Part shown: one piece after another, positions 44,444 to 53,266 of the stretch | How the letters are laid out: every line of letters begins with the position of its first letter | Numbering within the stretch: position 1 is the first letter of the stretch | From: JAXLYX01 sp046351215 | GTDB lineage: Bacteria; Myxococcota_A; Polyangia; Polyangiales; Houyiibacteriaceae | Assembly: GCA_046351215.1 (NCBI GenBank) | Contig: JAXLYX010000015.1 | Coordinates: forward strand, 124,001 to 188,000 | Direction: 5' to 3' | DNA length: 64,000 bases | The notes under the pieces: model-generated | Seen by the model: only the letters and a program-made list of their open reading frames with translations | The model's database searches: none | Told to the model about the DNA's origin: nothing | Program-made: the position numbers and the translations under genes

Positions 44444-46830
44444 GGACCCTCGAACGAGCTCCGACCCCCTACTATCCCAAGCGCCCTCCCCCCCGGCGGC
44501 GCAGGGGCAGCTGGCTCGCACGGCTCGTCGGGCTCGCGATCCTGCTCGCCTCGCTCGGCGCCGGCGCGCTCGGCGTGCTCGGCTGGTACTACGGGCGGGA
44601 TCTCCCCTCGGTCACGGCGCTGCGCGACTACCGGCCCCCGCAAACGACGCGCGTGCTCGATCGCAACGGCCAGCTGGTCGGCGAGATCTACGTCGAGCGC
44701 CGCACGGTCGTGCCGAACGACCAGATCCCGCGCGTCGTCGTGCTTTCCGTGCTCGCCGCCGAGGACGCGGACTTCTACGTCCACGAGGGGCTCGACTACC
44801 GAGGCATCGCGCGCGCGATCCTCCGGGACATCCTCGAGCGCCGGGCCGTCCAGGGAGCGAGCACGATCACGCAGCAGGTCGTGAAGCTGATGCTGCTCTC
44901 GTCGGAGCGCACGCTCTCCCGGAAGGTGAAGGAGCTGATCCTCGCGCGGCGCCTCGAGCAGCAGCTCTCGAAGGACGAGATCCTCCACCTCTACCTGAAC
45001 CACATCAATTTCGGGAACGGTCGCTACGGCATCGAGGAAGCCGCTCGCTACTACTTCGGCAAGCACGCGCGCGAGCTGAACCTGGCCGAGGCGTCGATGC
45101 TCGCCGGCATCCCCCAGTCGCCTTCGCGCCAGAATCCCTTCCGGAACCCCGAGGCCGCGCGTCGGCGCCAGCTCTACGTGCTCGGCCAGCTCGAGGCGAA
45201 GCGCGCGGAGTACTGGCCCGATCTCACGCCCGAGCAGATCCGCGAGGCCCGCGACACGGCGCTCGCCTACGCCGATCCGAACGCGGAGACGGGCGCGGCC
45301 CCCGAGGTCATGCGCCTCGCGCGCACCACGCTGCGCGAGCGCGTCGGACAGGCCGCCTTCGAGCGCGGCGGCTACGTCGTGCACACGACCATCGACGTGC
45401 GGCTCGAGCGCGCGGCTCGCGAGGCGCTCCGCCGCGGCCTCGAGCAGCTCGACGAGCGCAACGGGTACCGTGGGCCGCTGCGGCGTCGGGCGACCCGAGG
45501 CCCGCGCGACGAGCTCCCGTCCATCGCGTCCCTGCGGCTCGGTCAGTCGTATCCGGCCGAGGTCACGGGAGCCGACGACACGGCTGGACGCATCTTCCTC
45601 GACGTCGGCGGCCATCGCGCGTTCGTCTCGATGGCCAGCATCCGCCGCTACAACCCGACGGGCCTCCCCGCCTCGCAATTCGCCGAGCGGCTCGCGCGGA
45701 CGAAGGTGTCCATCGAGGCCCTCGGCGACGAGACCTCGCCGGCCCGCGCGCGCCTCGAGCTCGGACCCGAGGGCGCGATCGTCGTGGTCGATCCCCGCTC
45801 GCGGGACGTGCTCGCGCTGGTCGGCGCGTACGAGGAGTCCGCGGGCTTCGATCGCGCGATGCAGGCCCTGCGACAGCCGGGCTCGACGTTCAAGGCCTTC
45901 GTCTACGCGGAGGCGCTCCGGACGCGTGCGGTCACGCCGGCCACGCTGATGAGCCAGGAGCCGATCGATCTCGGCACGGTGGTCCTGCGGGCGCCGGACT
46001 CCGAGGACTCGCTCTCGCCGGTTCGGCTGCGGATGGCGCTCGCGCGCTCGATCAACCCGGTGGCGGTCTCGCTCCTGCAGCGCGTCGGCGAGCAGCAGGT
46101 GATCGCCTTCGCGCGCTCGCTCGGCATCACCTCGGATCTCGAGGCGAACCCCTCGCTCGCGCTCGGCGCCAGCGAAGTCCGGCTCGTCGAGCTCGTGAAC
46201 GCGTACGCGACCTTCGCCGCGGGCGGACGCTTCGCCGAGACACGCCTCGTCAGCCGCATCACGACGGCCGACGGCACGGAGATCCCGCTCCCGCCCGCGA
46301 CCGCGCCGCGTCAGGTGATGTCGCCGGCCGAGGCCTTCCTCATCACCAGCCTGCTCGAGAGCGTCGTGCAGGAGGGCACGGCCGTCTCCGCGCGCTCGCT
46401 CGGCCGCCCCCTCGCCGGCAAGACGGGCACGAGCAACGACGCACGCGATGCGTGGTTCGTCGGCTTCTCCCCCGTCACCGTGGCGGGCGTCTGGGTGGGC
46501 TTCGACGATCGCCGTCCGCTCGGGCGCCGCGAGAGCGGGGCGAAGAGCGCCCTGCCCATCTGGATGGCGGTCGTGCGCGCCGCCGAGCAGGGGCGTCGGC
46601 CGGTCGCGTTCACCGTCCCCTCGGGCATCGAGACCGGACGCATCGATCCCGCGAGCGGCAAGCACGTCGGAGCGGACTTCCCGGGGGCGCTCGAGGAGTT
46701 CTTCCTCACGGGCACCGTGCCGCCCGAGGAGACCGTGGAGCCGACGCTCGATGCGCCGGCCGTCGCCCCCGCACCAGCCGCACCGGCCGCACCGGCCGCG
46801 CCGACTCAGCCCTCGCCGCCGAGCCCGTAG
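44440..46830 (+). CDS. Class A penicillin-binding protein (PBP1A)
   Basis: A 796-residue bifunctional peptidoglycan synthase. A basic N-terminus and one TM helix (LARLVGLAILLASLGAGALG) precede a GT51 transglycosylase with catalytic Glu108 (LAAEDADFYVHEG), GASTITQQ and KVKELILARRLE. A transpeptidase follows: SxxK at Ser482/Lys485 (PGSTFKAFVYAEAL), SIN, and KTGT at 661-664. An insert of ~120 residues (RGPLRRRATRGPR ... ASIRRY) lies between the domains. The tail is Pro/Ala-rich. GTG start overlaps trmH; convergent with the regulator gene by 25 bp. Confidence 0.93.
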   Translation: MRTLERAPTPYYPKRPPPRRRRGSWLARLVGLAILLASLGAGALGVLGWYYGRDLPSVTALRDYRPPQTTRVLDRNGQLVGEIYVERRTVVPNDQIPRVVVLSVLAAEDADFYVHEGLDYRGIARAILRDILERRAVQGASTITQQVVKLMLLSSERTLSRKVKELILARRLEQQLSKDEILHLYLNHINFGNGRYGIEEAARYYFGKHARELNLAEASMLAGIPQSPSRQNPFRNPEAARRRQLYVLGQLEAKRAEYWPDLTPEQIREARDTALAYADPNAETGAAPEVMRLARTTLRERVGQAAFERGGYVVHTTIDVRLERAAREALRRGLEQLDERNGYRGPLRRRATRGPRDELPSIASLRLGQSYPAEVTGADDTAGRIFLDVGGHRAFVSMASIRRYNPTGLPASQFAERLARTKVSIEALGDETSPARARLELGPEGAIVVVDPRSRDVLALVGAYEESAGFDRAMQALRQPGSTFKAFVYAEALRTRAVTPATLMSQEPIDLGTVVLRAPDSEDSLSPVRLRMALARSINPVAVSLLQRVGEQQVIAFARSLGITSDLEANPSLALGASEVRLVELVNAYATFAAGGRFAETRLVSRITTADGTEIPLPPATAPRQVMSPAEAFLITSLLESVVQEGTAVSARSLGRPLAGKTGTSNDARDAWFVGFSPVTVAGVWVGFDDRRPLGRRESGAKSALPIWMAVVRAAEQGRRPVAFTVPSGIETGRIDPASGKHVGADFPGALEEFFLTGTVPPEETVEPTLDAPAVAPAPAAPAAPAAPTQPSPPSP

Positions 46831-48206
46831 GACTTCATCTTCCGCTGGAGCGTCCGACGATCGATGCCGAGGGCCGTCGCGGCGCGCGTCACGTTGCCGT
46901 CCATCGCGGCGAGGACCTGCTCGATGTGGGCGCGCTCGACGTCGGCGAGGCTCCCCGAGGAGGGCAGGAGCTTCGGGGGGACGACGGCGGTCGCGATCGG
47001 CGCGGGGACGAAGCCCGGCGAGCTGCCGCGTCCCGTGGCGACGGGCGTGCGCACCTGACCGAAGACGCTGGCCGCGATCATGCGCCGCACGAGCTCGGCC
47101 GAGATCGGACCGCCTTCCGCGAAGAGCGAGGCTCGCCGGAGCACGTTCAGGAGCTCGCGGACGTTCCCGGGCCATTCGTATTCGGAGAGCGCGGCCACGG
47201 CCTCGCGCGAGAGGCTCGGCGCGGAGGGCCCGAGACGCGAGAGCAGATGCTCGGCGAGCTCGGGGAGATCCTCGAGGCGCTCGCGGAGCGGCGGCAGCAC
47301 GATCGGGAAGACCTGGAGGCGGAAGTAGAGGTCCTCGCGGAACCTCCCCTCCTGCACCTCCGTCCAGAGATCGCGGTTCGTCGCGGCGACGATGCGCACG
47401 TCGGCCTGGAATTCGCGGGACTCGCCGACGGGCCGCACCTGCCGCGTCTCGAGCGCGCGGAGCAGCTTCGCCTGGCTGTCGATCGGCAGCTCGCCGAGCT
47501 CGTCGATGAAGAGGGTGCCGCCGTGCGCCTCCCGGAAGAGGCCCGGGCGATCGCTCGTCGCCCCGGTGAACGAGCCGCGCTTGTGACCGAAGAGCTCGCT
47601 CTCGAAGAGGTCGCGTGGCACGCAGGCGGCGTTCATCGCGACGAAGGGGCCGTCCCGACGGGTGCTCGCGAGGTGCACGTGCCGGGCGACGACCTCCTTG
47701 CCCGTGCCGGTCTCGCCGAAGACGGTGACCGTCTCGTCGGTCGGTCCGACGGTCGCGATGAACTTCCGGACGACCTCGATCGCGGGGCTCGTGCCCACGA
47801 GAGGGGGAGCGAAGTCGCCGTTCGCCACCGTGACCGGCTTCTTGCCGTCCGCGAGCGCCTGCCGGAGCTGCGGCTGGAGGATCTCCATGTCGACGGGCTT
47901 CTCGAGGAACGAGAACGCGCCGAGCTTCATCGCCTCGACGGTCGCCTGCACGGTGCCGTGGCCCGTCAGCACGATCATCCGGGTCTTCGACGACCCGCGA
48001 CGGCGCAGCACCTCGAGGCCGTCCATGTCCTTCATGCGGAGGTCGAGGAGGGCCACGTCGGGTGCGGGCTCGGCCCCGAGCACGGAGAGAGCGGCCTCGC
48101 CGCCCTCGGCCTCGAGGACGACGTAGCCGTGGCGCCGCAGCGCCTTGCCCACCGCGAAACGGAACGCGGCGTCGTCGTCGATGATCAGGACGCTGCCTTC
48201 GCTCAT
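46806..48206 (-). CDS. Sigma-54-dependent NtrC-family response regulator
   Basis: A 466-residue regulator: receiver domain (phosphoacceptor Asp55 in VALLDLRMKD), AAA+ domain with Walker A GETGTGKE (164-171), sigma-54 contact loop GSFTGA (211-216, Ser in place of the usual Ala of GAFTGA), Walker B FIDELGELP and the arginine-finger region. After a Pro/Ala linker comes a Fis-type helix-turn-helix (DGNVTRAATALGIDRRTLQR). It overlaps its sensor kinase by ATGA. Targets not visible. Confidence 0.95.
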   Translation of the reverse strand: MSEGSVLIIDDDAAFRFAVGKALRRHGYVVLEAEGGEAALSVLGAEPAPDVALLDLRMKDMDGLEVLRRRGSSKTRMIVLTGHGTVQATVEAMKLGAFSFLEKPVDMEILQPQLRQALADGKKPVTVANGDFAPPLVGTSPAIEVVRKFIATVGPTDETVTVFGETGTGKEVVARHVHLASTRRDGPFVAMNAACVPRDLFESELFGHKRGSFTGATSDRPGLFREAHGGTLFIDELGELPIDSQAKLLRALETRQVRPVGESREFQADVRIVAATNRDLWTEVQEGRFREDLYFRLQVFPIVLPPLRERLEDLPELAEHLLSRLGPSAPSLSREAVAALSEYEWPGNVRELLNVLRRASLFAEGGPISAELVRRMIAASVFGQVRTPVATGRGSSPGFVPAPIATAVVPPKLLPSSGSLADVERAHIEQVLAAMDGNVTRAATALGIDRRTLQRKMKSYGLGGEG

Positions 48207-49972
48207 CCCGTACGACGCTGCGCCACAATCGACTCGGCTGCAAGGAGGGGCGGCACGGGGAAGGTGACCACGGCGCGCGCCCCCCGCGCATCGGGACGGT
48301 TCGAGAGGGAAAGGCTGCCGTCCATGTTCTGGACGAGCATGTACGAGGTGTAGAGGCCGAGCCCCGTCCCCTCGCCCGGAGGCTTGGTCGTGGCGAAGGG
48401 CTCGAAGAGGCGCCCCTCGATCTTCGGGTCGAGGCCGGGGCCGTCGTCCTCGACGACGAGCCGGACCTCGCGCTCCTCGGCCTCGCCGCGGACGACGATC
48501 GTGCTGCCGCCTCCCATGCGGAGGGCGTCGGCGGCGTTCTGCAGGAGGTTCACGAGGACCTGCATCAGCCGGTCCGGATCGACGTCGACCTCGAGCCCCG
48601 CGACGGAGTCGTCGATGCGCACGGTGACGCTCGACTTGATGCCGGCGGCGACGAGGGCGCGCGCACGCTCGACCACGCGGAGCAGCGAGACGCCGGGCGA
48701 GATGCGTGCGCTCACGAGGTCGCCGCCCGCGAGCAGGGCGTGCGTGATGCGGCCGAGGCGCTTGGTCTCGTCGCGGATCAGCGCTGCGCTCTCGTCGAGA
48801 TCGGCGACGATGCGCTTCCTGTGCTCGATGTCCGCCGTGCGCTCGAGCTCGTCGAGCGCGTCCCGCATATCCGTCGCGAGGGTGCGGATCGTCGCGAGCG
48901 GCGTGTTGAGCTCGTGGGCCACGCCCTGCGCGATGCGTCCGAGGCTCGCGAGCCGCTCCGCGAGGAGGAGACGTCGCTCCGCCAGCACCACCTGCGTGCG
49001 GTCGACGTAGAGGTTCATCAGGCGCGGGGACTCGTCGGGACGCGAGGCGAGCGGGAAGGAGAGCATCTCGTAGACGCGCTCGCCCTCGCCCTCCGGCACG
49101 GCGAACCGGCAACGACCGGCGATGCCCTCCTCGAGGGCGCGCGCGACCGGGCAGGTTCCCTCGGCATCGCTCTCGCAAGGTCGGTCCCGACCGGGGCAGA
49201 CCCACCGATCGTGCGTCTCGCGCTCGTGGGCGAGCTGCTCGGCGCGCTTGTTCGAGAAGACGACGTTGCCTTCCGCGTCGACGACCTCGAGGCCCGCCTC
49301 GAGCTCGTTCAGCGTGTTCGAGAGGAGCTGGTACTCGAGCGAGGCGCGGTCGCGTGCGCGGAGCAGGGCGTTCTCGCGCGCCCGGATCTCGCGCGAGGAA
49401 TGCGCGACGATGTACGTGACGCCGCCCAGCGTCGTCACGAACGCGACGACGTCGGCGACGGTGTCCCAGGGGGGCGTCGGATTCCATCCGGCCACGCCGA
49501 GCTGGGGATAGAAGACCGAGAGCGAGAGCATGCCCGCGCCGACGAGGGCCGCCGTCGCGGCGACGAAAGCGGCCCTCGGACCGCCGAGGATGGCGATCAG
49601 GGCGACGTGGAAGACGTAGTAGCCGAGGAAGGGCGATTCGATGCCGCCCGCCGACCAGAGCACGGCGGTGAGCATGCCGAGGTCGACCACCGCCTGGAGC
49701 AGGGCGGCCCGCCGGCCGGACGGGGAGTCACCCTCCTTCTGGGACCGCTGCAGGAGGAAGTTGTAGAGGCAGCCGAAGACGGCCACGCCGCCGAGCACGG
49801 GCCAGGCCACGCCGGGGAAAAAGCCCGCCCACGCGAGGATCGTGGCGAGCACGACGCCGCCCATGGCGATCCACCGCAGGCTCGAGAGCCAGCGGAGCCG
49901 AGCCTGGGTGAAGTCGTCGTGCCCCTCCCAGTCGGCCAGGAAGAGGGCCGGACGGGGGTCGAGCGGCGCCAT
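48203..49972 (-). CDS. Membrane sensor histidine kinase, RegB-like
   Basis: A 589-residue kinase. About six transmembrane helices (~33-190) contain GGIESPF at 109-115, matching the RegB/PrrB/ActS quinone-site motif GGIxNPF with Ser for Asn. A PAS-like domain (~215-325) carries four cysteines (259, 266, 274, 288; CPGRDRPC, GTCPVARAL). The phosphoacceptor is His353 in AHELNTPLATIRT, and the catalytic domain has NLLQNAADAL, DDGPGLDP and GTGLGLYTS. Its features suggest a redox or quinone-sensing kinase. Partner is the NtrC-type regulator overlapping downstream. Confidence 0.92.
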   Translation of the reverse strand: MAPLDPRPALFLADWEGHDDFTQARLRWLSSLRWIAMGGVVLATILAWAGFFPGVAWPVLGGVAVFGCLYNFLLQRSQKEGDSPSGRRAALLQAVVDLGMLTAVLWSAGGIESPFLGYYVFHVALIAILGGPRAAFVAATAALVGAGMLSLSVFYPQLGVAGWNPTPPWDTVADVVAFVTTLGGVTYIVAHSSREIRARENALLRARDRASLEYQLLSNTLNELEAGLEVVDAEGNVVFSNKRAEQLAHERETHDRWVCPGRDRPCESDAEGTCPVARALEEGIAGRCRFAVPEGEGERVYEMLSFPLASRPDESPRLMNLYVDRTQVVLAERRLLLAERLASLGRIAQGVAHELNTPLATIRTLATDMRDALDELERTADIEHRKRIVADLDESAALIRDETKRLGRITHALLAGGDLVSARISPGVSLLRVVERARALVAAGIKSSVTVRIDDSVAGLEVDVDPDRLMQVLVNLLQNAADALRMGGGSTIVVRGEAEEREVRLVVEDDGPGLDPKIEGRLFEPFATTKPPGEGTGLGLYTSYMLVQNMDGSLSLSNRPDARGARAVVTFPVPPLLAAESIVAQRRTG

Positions 49973-50029
49973 GCCCCGGAACGGTTGGTTCGATCGCTTG
50001 CGTGGGGAAGTGGCCAGCCGACGCCTCCG

Positions 50030-50590
50030 TCATTCGGCGAGCGCCACTCGCGCCCGCCTCATGGCCAGATCGTACGCGAGACGGGTGCGGCCGTCGTGTC
50101 GGGGATCGTGGACCCCGAACCCGAGGAGGTGGTGCACGGCCACCCGGTGGACGTCGAGGACGGCCAGGACCTGGGCGGTGCAGGGGTGCAGGGGGGGCGG
50201 CACGGTCAGCTCCCCGTCGGCCCAGTCGACGGCGCGCTCGCAGAGGGCGTAGGCGCGCTCGGCGGCGCTCTCGGCCTCGTCGAGCCGGCCCATCGCCTCG
50301 TAGGCCTGGGAGAGCCGGTGGACGACGTCCGGGGCGTCGAGCACCCGCGCATCGGCCGCCCGGAGCGCCGTGATCGCCAGCTCGGGCCGGTCCCGCTCCA
50401 GGTAGGCCTCGGCCAGCCGGAGGGCGAGATCGTGGTCGCCCGGCTCCCGGGCGAACCGATCCTCGAGCGCCCGGAGATGGCGCGTGCCGAGGGCGTGGGG
50501 GTCCAGGGCCGCCACCGGCTCGGACGCGGTCATCGCCATCGCCGCGAGGGCGACGAGGCCGAGGAAGAGGAGATTGAAGCGCAGCTCCAC
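50030..50590 (-). CDS. Small secreted TPR protein
   Basis: A 186-residue protein with an N-terminal signal (ELRFNLLFLGLVALAAMAMT), then TPR-like helices (DHDLALRLAEAYLERDRPEL, VVHRLSQAYEAMGRLDEAES). GTG at 50590 follows GGAG with good spacing. Unrecognised C-terminus (DVHRVAVHHLLGFGVHDPRH). Separated from the kinase gene by 57 bp on the same strand. Confidence 0.65.
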   Translation of the reverse strand: MELRFNLLFLGLVALAAMAMTASEPVAALDPHALGTRHLRALEDRFAREPGDHDLALRLAEAYLERDRPELAITALRAADARVLDAPDVVHRLSQAYEAMGRLDEAESAAERAYALCERAVDWADGELTVPPPLHPCTAQVLAVLDVHRVAVHHLLGFGVHDPRHDGRTRLAYDLAMRRARVALAE

Positions 50591-50728
50591 GGACCGCTCC
50601 GGCGGGGAAGCCCCCCGCACTGTCCTTCCGACGTCCGGGACGCCCGGAAGTTCCGACCATCGTACGCCCCGGCCCGCTCTTCGGCTCCCCGCGGTCGACG
50701 GCGTGCGGGCGTCCGCTAAGCTCGCGCC

Positions 50729-51343
50729 GTGTCCCCGGACCCGAAGAGCGTGCGCACGGCGCTGTTCCTCTCCTTCGCCCTGACCCTCCTCGGGTCGTGT
50801 GGCGTCTCGAACGGTACCGAGCTCGCCCGCATGGACGACCTCCGCGCGCCCGCCCCCATGCTCGGGGTGACGGAGAAGGCCCGCGAGGCGGAGCGGCACC
50901 TGATCGAGGTCCGCACGGAGCTCTTCCTCGAGATGCCCCATCGCAGGGCGCTCGGCGTCGTCGACGTGATCGTCTCCTGCATGCTGATCGTCGGGAGCTT
51001 CATGCTCGGCGCGCGGCGCAGCTCGACCGAGTGGTGGCTCACGAACTCCGTCGTCGCGAACGTGCTCGTCATCTGGGCCATCCTCGGCGTCGGCCTCTCG
51101 CACGCGTTCGGCCGGTGGAATCGGATCACGCGCGCCCTCACGGAATACGTTCGCGCCATGCTCGAGGCCGACGGGCAGTCGACGGCCGGCGTCGAGGCCG
51201 CCGCGCAGCTGAACGCCGTCCTCTTCGTGGGGTTCGCCGTCGCCGTGGCCATCGCCTGGACGGGCCTCCACCTCTACGTGCTCTTCCGGGCGACGCGCGA
51301 GGACGTCCGCGGCTTCGTCGCGAGCGCGAAGGACGAGCGCTGA
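50729..51343 (+). CDS. Putative membrane protein of unknown function
   Basis: A 204-residue protein with a lipoprotein-like N-terminus (FLSFALTLLGSCGVSNGT; lipobox LLGSC) and three further hydrophobic segments (VVDVIVSCMLIVGSFMLGA, VVANVLVIWAILGVGLSHAF, AVLFVGFAVAVAIAWTGLHL). No known family. GTG start. Divergent from the TPR gene. Confidence 0.6.
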   Translation: MSPDPKSVRTALFLSFALTLLGSCGVSNGTELARMDDLRAPAPMLGVTEKAREAERHLIEVRTELFLEMPHRRALGVVDVIVSCMLIVGSFMLGARRSSTEWWLTNSVVANVLVIWAILGVGLSHAFGRWNRITRALTEYVRAMLEADGQSTAGVEAAAQLNAVLFVGFAVAVAIAWTGLHLYVLFRATREDVRGFVASAKDER

Positions 51344-51357
51344 ACGAACGTTAGAAC

Positions 51358-51388
51358 TGCAACGCGTTCATGCGAGAAACGTGTTGCA
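51358..51388. promoter_or_regulatory. 11-bp inverted repeat upstream of the sterol methyltransferase
   Basis: TGCAACGCGTT (51358-51368) and AACGTGTTGCA (51378-51388) are inverted repeats with one mismatch, half-sites exactly 20 bp apart. The right arm overlaps TTGCAC (51384-51389), a possible -35 of the methyltransferase gene. Could be an operator, or a hairpin ending the preceding gene, though no T-tract follows. Confidence 0.5.
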
Positions 51389-51439
51389 CATGCCAAATCA
51401 CACGCGCGTGCTACGGCCCTCCCCGGAGGGAAGAGATCC

Positions 51440-52465
51440 ATGAGCACGTTCGGTTTGGTCGGTGATGCGAGCCGCGCCCTCGGCGCGAAGGTCCGGCACA
51501 CGGTCGATGGGTACCGTCACCTGCACGACGACGATCGGTCGGGAGGCGCGGACACGCGCAAGGAGCGCTACGAGGAGCTCGTCAACGCCTACTACGACCT
51601 CGTCACGGACTTCTACGAGCGCGGCTGGGGCCAGTCCTTCCATTTCGGCGCTCCCTACCGCGGCGAGCCGTACCGGCAGGCGATCCTGCGGCACGAGCTC
51701 TACCTCGCGCATCGGCTCGGCCTCGCGCGCGACGCGCGGGTGCTCGACGTCGGCTGCGGCGTCGGCGGCCCCGCACGGAACATCGCGCGCTTCGCCGACG
51801 TCCTCGTCACGGGCGTCAACAACAACGCCTACCAGGTCGAGCGCGCGCGCACGCTCGCCGAGCAGGACGGGCTCGCGGAGCGCTGCACGTTCGTGAAGGG
51901 CGACTTCATGAAGCTGCCGTTCGACGACGGCAGCTTCGACGCCGCCTACGAGATCGAGGCGACCTGCCACGCGCCCGACCTCGTCGCCGTCTACTCCGAG
52001 ATCGCGCGCGTGCTGCGGCCGGGCGGACTCTTCGGCGGCTACGAGTGGTGCCTGACGTCCGCGTACGATCCCTCGAACGCCGAGCATCGCGCGGTGAAGA
52101 AGGAGATCGAGATCGGCAACGGCCTGCCGGACATCCGGACCACCGAGGAAGTGCGGCGCGCGCTCGCGAAGGCCGGCTTCAGCGTCGTCGAGACGAGCGA
52201 TCACACGTTCCGCGCCGACGCCGAGACCCCGTGGTACCGGGAGATCGAAGGCGGCTACGACAGCCTGACGCGCGTGCGCAGGTCCGACGTCGGTCGGGCC
52301 GTCATCAAGGGGCTCGTGACGGCGCTCGAGGCCGCGCGGATCGCACCGGCCGGCACGATCCGCGTGTCGGAGACGCTGCACGTCGGGGCGGACGCGCTCG
52401 TCCGCGGGGGCAAGCTCGGCATCTTCACGCCGATGTTCTTCACGCTCGCCCGGAAGGGACGCTGA
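51440..52465 (+). CDS. Sterol 24-C-methyltransferase homologue (ERG6/SMT-like)
   Basis: A 341-residue SAM methyltransferase with the hallmark blocks of eukaryotic SMT/ERG6. Sterol region I is TDFYERGWGQSFHFG (56-70; yeast has YEYGWGSSFHF). The SAM loop is LDVGCGVGGPARNIARF (102-118), then NNNAYQVERA, the YEIEATCHAPD block (170-180), GGYEWCLT, EIEIGNGLPDIRTT and the C-terminal GGKLGIFTPMFF. Family knowledge: these enzymes add a methyl to C-24 of sterol side chains. A relaxed or different isoprenoid substrate remains possible. ATG with a purine-rich GGAGGGAAGAG site. Convergent with the DprE2-like gene. Confidence 0.88.
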   Translation: MSTFGLVGDASRALGAKVRHTVDGYRHLHDDDRSGGADTRKERYEELVNAYYDLVTDFYERGWGQSFHFGAPYRGEPYRQAILRHELYLAHRLGLARDARVLDVGCGVGGPARNIARFADVLVTGVNNNAYQVERARTLAEQDGLAERCTFVKGDFMKLPFDDGSFDAAYEIEATCHAPDLVAVYSEIARVLRPGGLFGGYEWCLTSAYDPSNAEHRAVKKEIEIGNGLPDIRTTEEVRRALAKAGFSVVETSDHTFRADAETPWYREIEGGYDSLTRVRRSDVGRAVIKGLVTALEAARIAPAGTIRVSETLHVGADALVRGGKLGIFTPMFFTLARKGR

Positions 52466-52484
52466 CGAGGAGGCACGCGGGCGC

Positions 52485-52528
52485 GCCCCGGAGCGTCCGG
52501 ACCCCGGGTCCGGGAGGTCCTCCGGGGC
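52485..52528. terminator. Nested inverted repeat at convergent ends
   Basis: Outer arms GCCCCGGAG (52485-52493) and CTCCGGGGC (52520-52528), inner dyad CCGGACCC-C-GGGTCCGG (52497-52513). All pairs are perfect. A bidirectional terminator between the sterol methyltransferase and the DprE2-like gene is likely. Confidence 0.5.
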
Positions 52529-53266
52529 TCAGAAGCCCACGCGCCGCATCACGGCGCGTGGGAGCGCGCGGATCACCGCCATCACCAGGGCCCACGGGAG
52601 CGGCGCGTAGACGACGGGGTCGCCTCGGTCGAGGGCCGCGAGCACCTGCTCGGCCACCTGCTCCGGCTCTCCGGCGAAGGGCGGCGGCTTGAGCCCGGCC
52701 GTCATGCCGGTCTTCACGAAGCCGGGCTTCACCGTGATCACCTCGAGGCCCTGCGACCGATAGCGGTGGTCGAGGCCCTCGAGGTAGCGGGTGAGCCCCG
52801 CCTTGGCGGCGCCGTAGATCACGACGGGCTTGCGCCCGCGCTCGCCGGCGACCGAGCTGAAGACGCAGAGCTTGCCGCCCCCACGCGCGAGCAGGCGCTT
52901 CCGGGCCGCCTCGCAGAAGAGGACGGTGTTCGCGAAGTCGACGCGGAGCACGCGCTCGGCGAGGAGCGGATCCGCCTCGAGCTCGTCCTGCGTGGCGAAG
53001 AGACCGGCGGTGACGACGACGGCGTCGAGGCCCGAGAGCGCCTTCTCGGCGGCCTCGAGGGCCGAGTCGAAGGTGTCCGGCTTCTCGAGATCGCAGACCG
53101 CTCCGTCGACCCGGCCGGTCGCGCCACGCGCCGCGAGATCGGAGGCGCTGCGGGCGAGCTCGTCGGCGTCACGCCCGAGGAGGAAGAGGGAATCGCCGCG
53201 CTCGGCCATCCGGCGCGCGAGCGCCCGTCCCATGCCCTTCGTGGCTCCCAGGATCGCAATCTTCAT
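52529..53266 (-). CDS. SDR oxidoreductase, DprE2-like
   Basis: A 245-residue short-chain dehydrogenase/reductase. The nucleotide motif is LGATKGMGRALARR, the catalytic Ser is in FSSVAGERG, and YGAAKAG is YxxxK. The hydrophobic C-terminus (PLPWALVMAVIRALPRAVM) matches the membrane-associated type to which mycobacterial DprE2 belongs. The neighbour overlapping by ATGA is a DprE1-like flavoprotein, so the pair is read as a two-step sugar epimerase (2'-keto intermediate reduced by this enzyme). Confidence 0.8.
   Translation of the reverse strand: MKIAILGATKGMGRALARRMAERGDSLFLLGRDADELARSASDLAARGATGRVDGAVCDLEKPDTFDSALEAAEKALSGLDAVVVTAGLFATQDELEADPLLAERVLRVDFANTVLFCEAARKRLLARGGGKLCVFSSVAGERGRKPVVIYGAAKAGLTRYLEGLDHRYRSQGLEVITVKPGFVKTGMTAGLKPPPFAGEPEQVAEQVLAALDRGDPVVYAPLPWALVMAVIRALPRAVMRRVGF

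Noticed and set aside
44359..48291. Long minus-strand open frame across the PBP gene
   Set aside because: It is antisense to well-motifed PBP and trmH genes and has no domain of its own.
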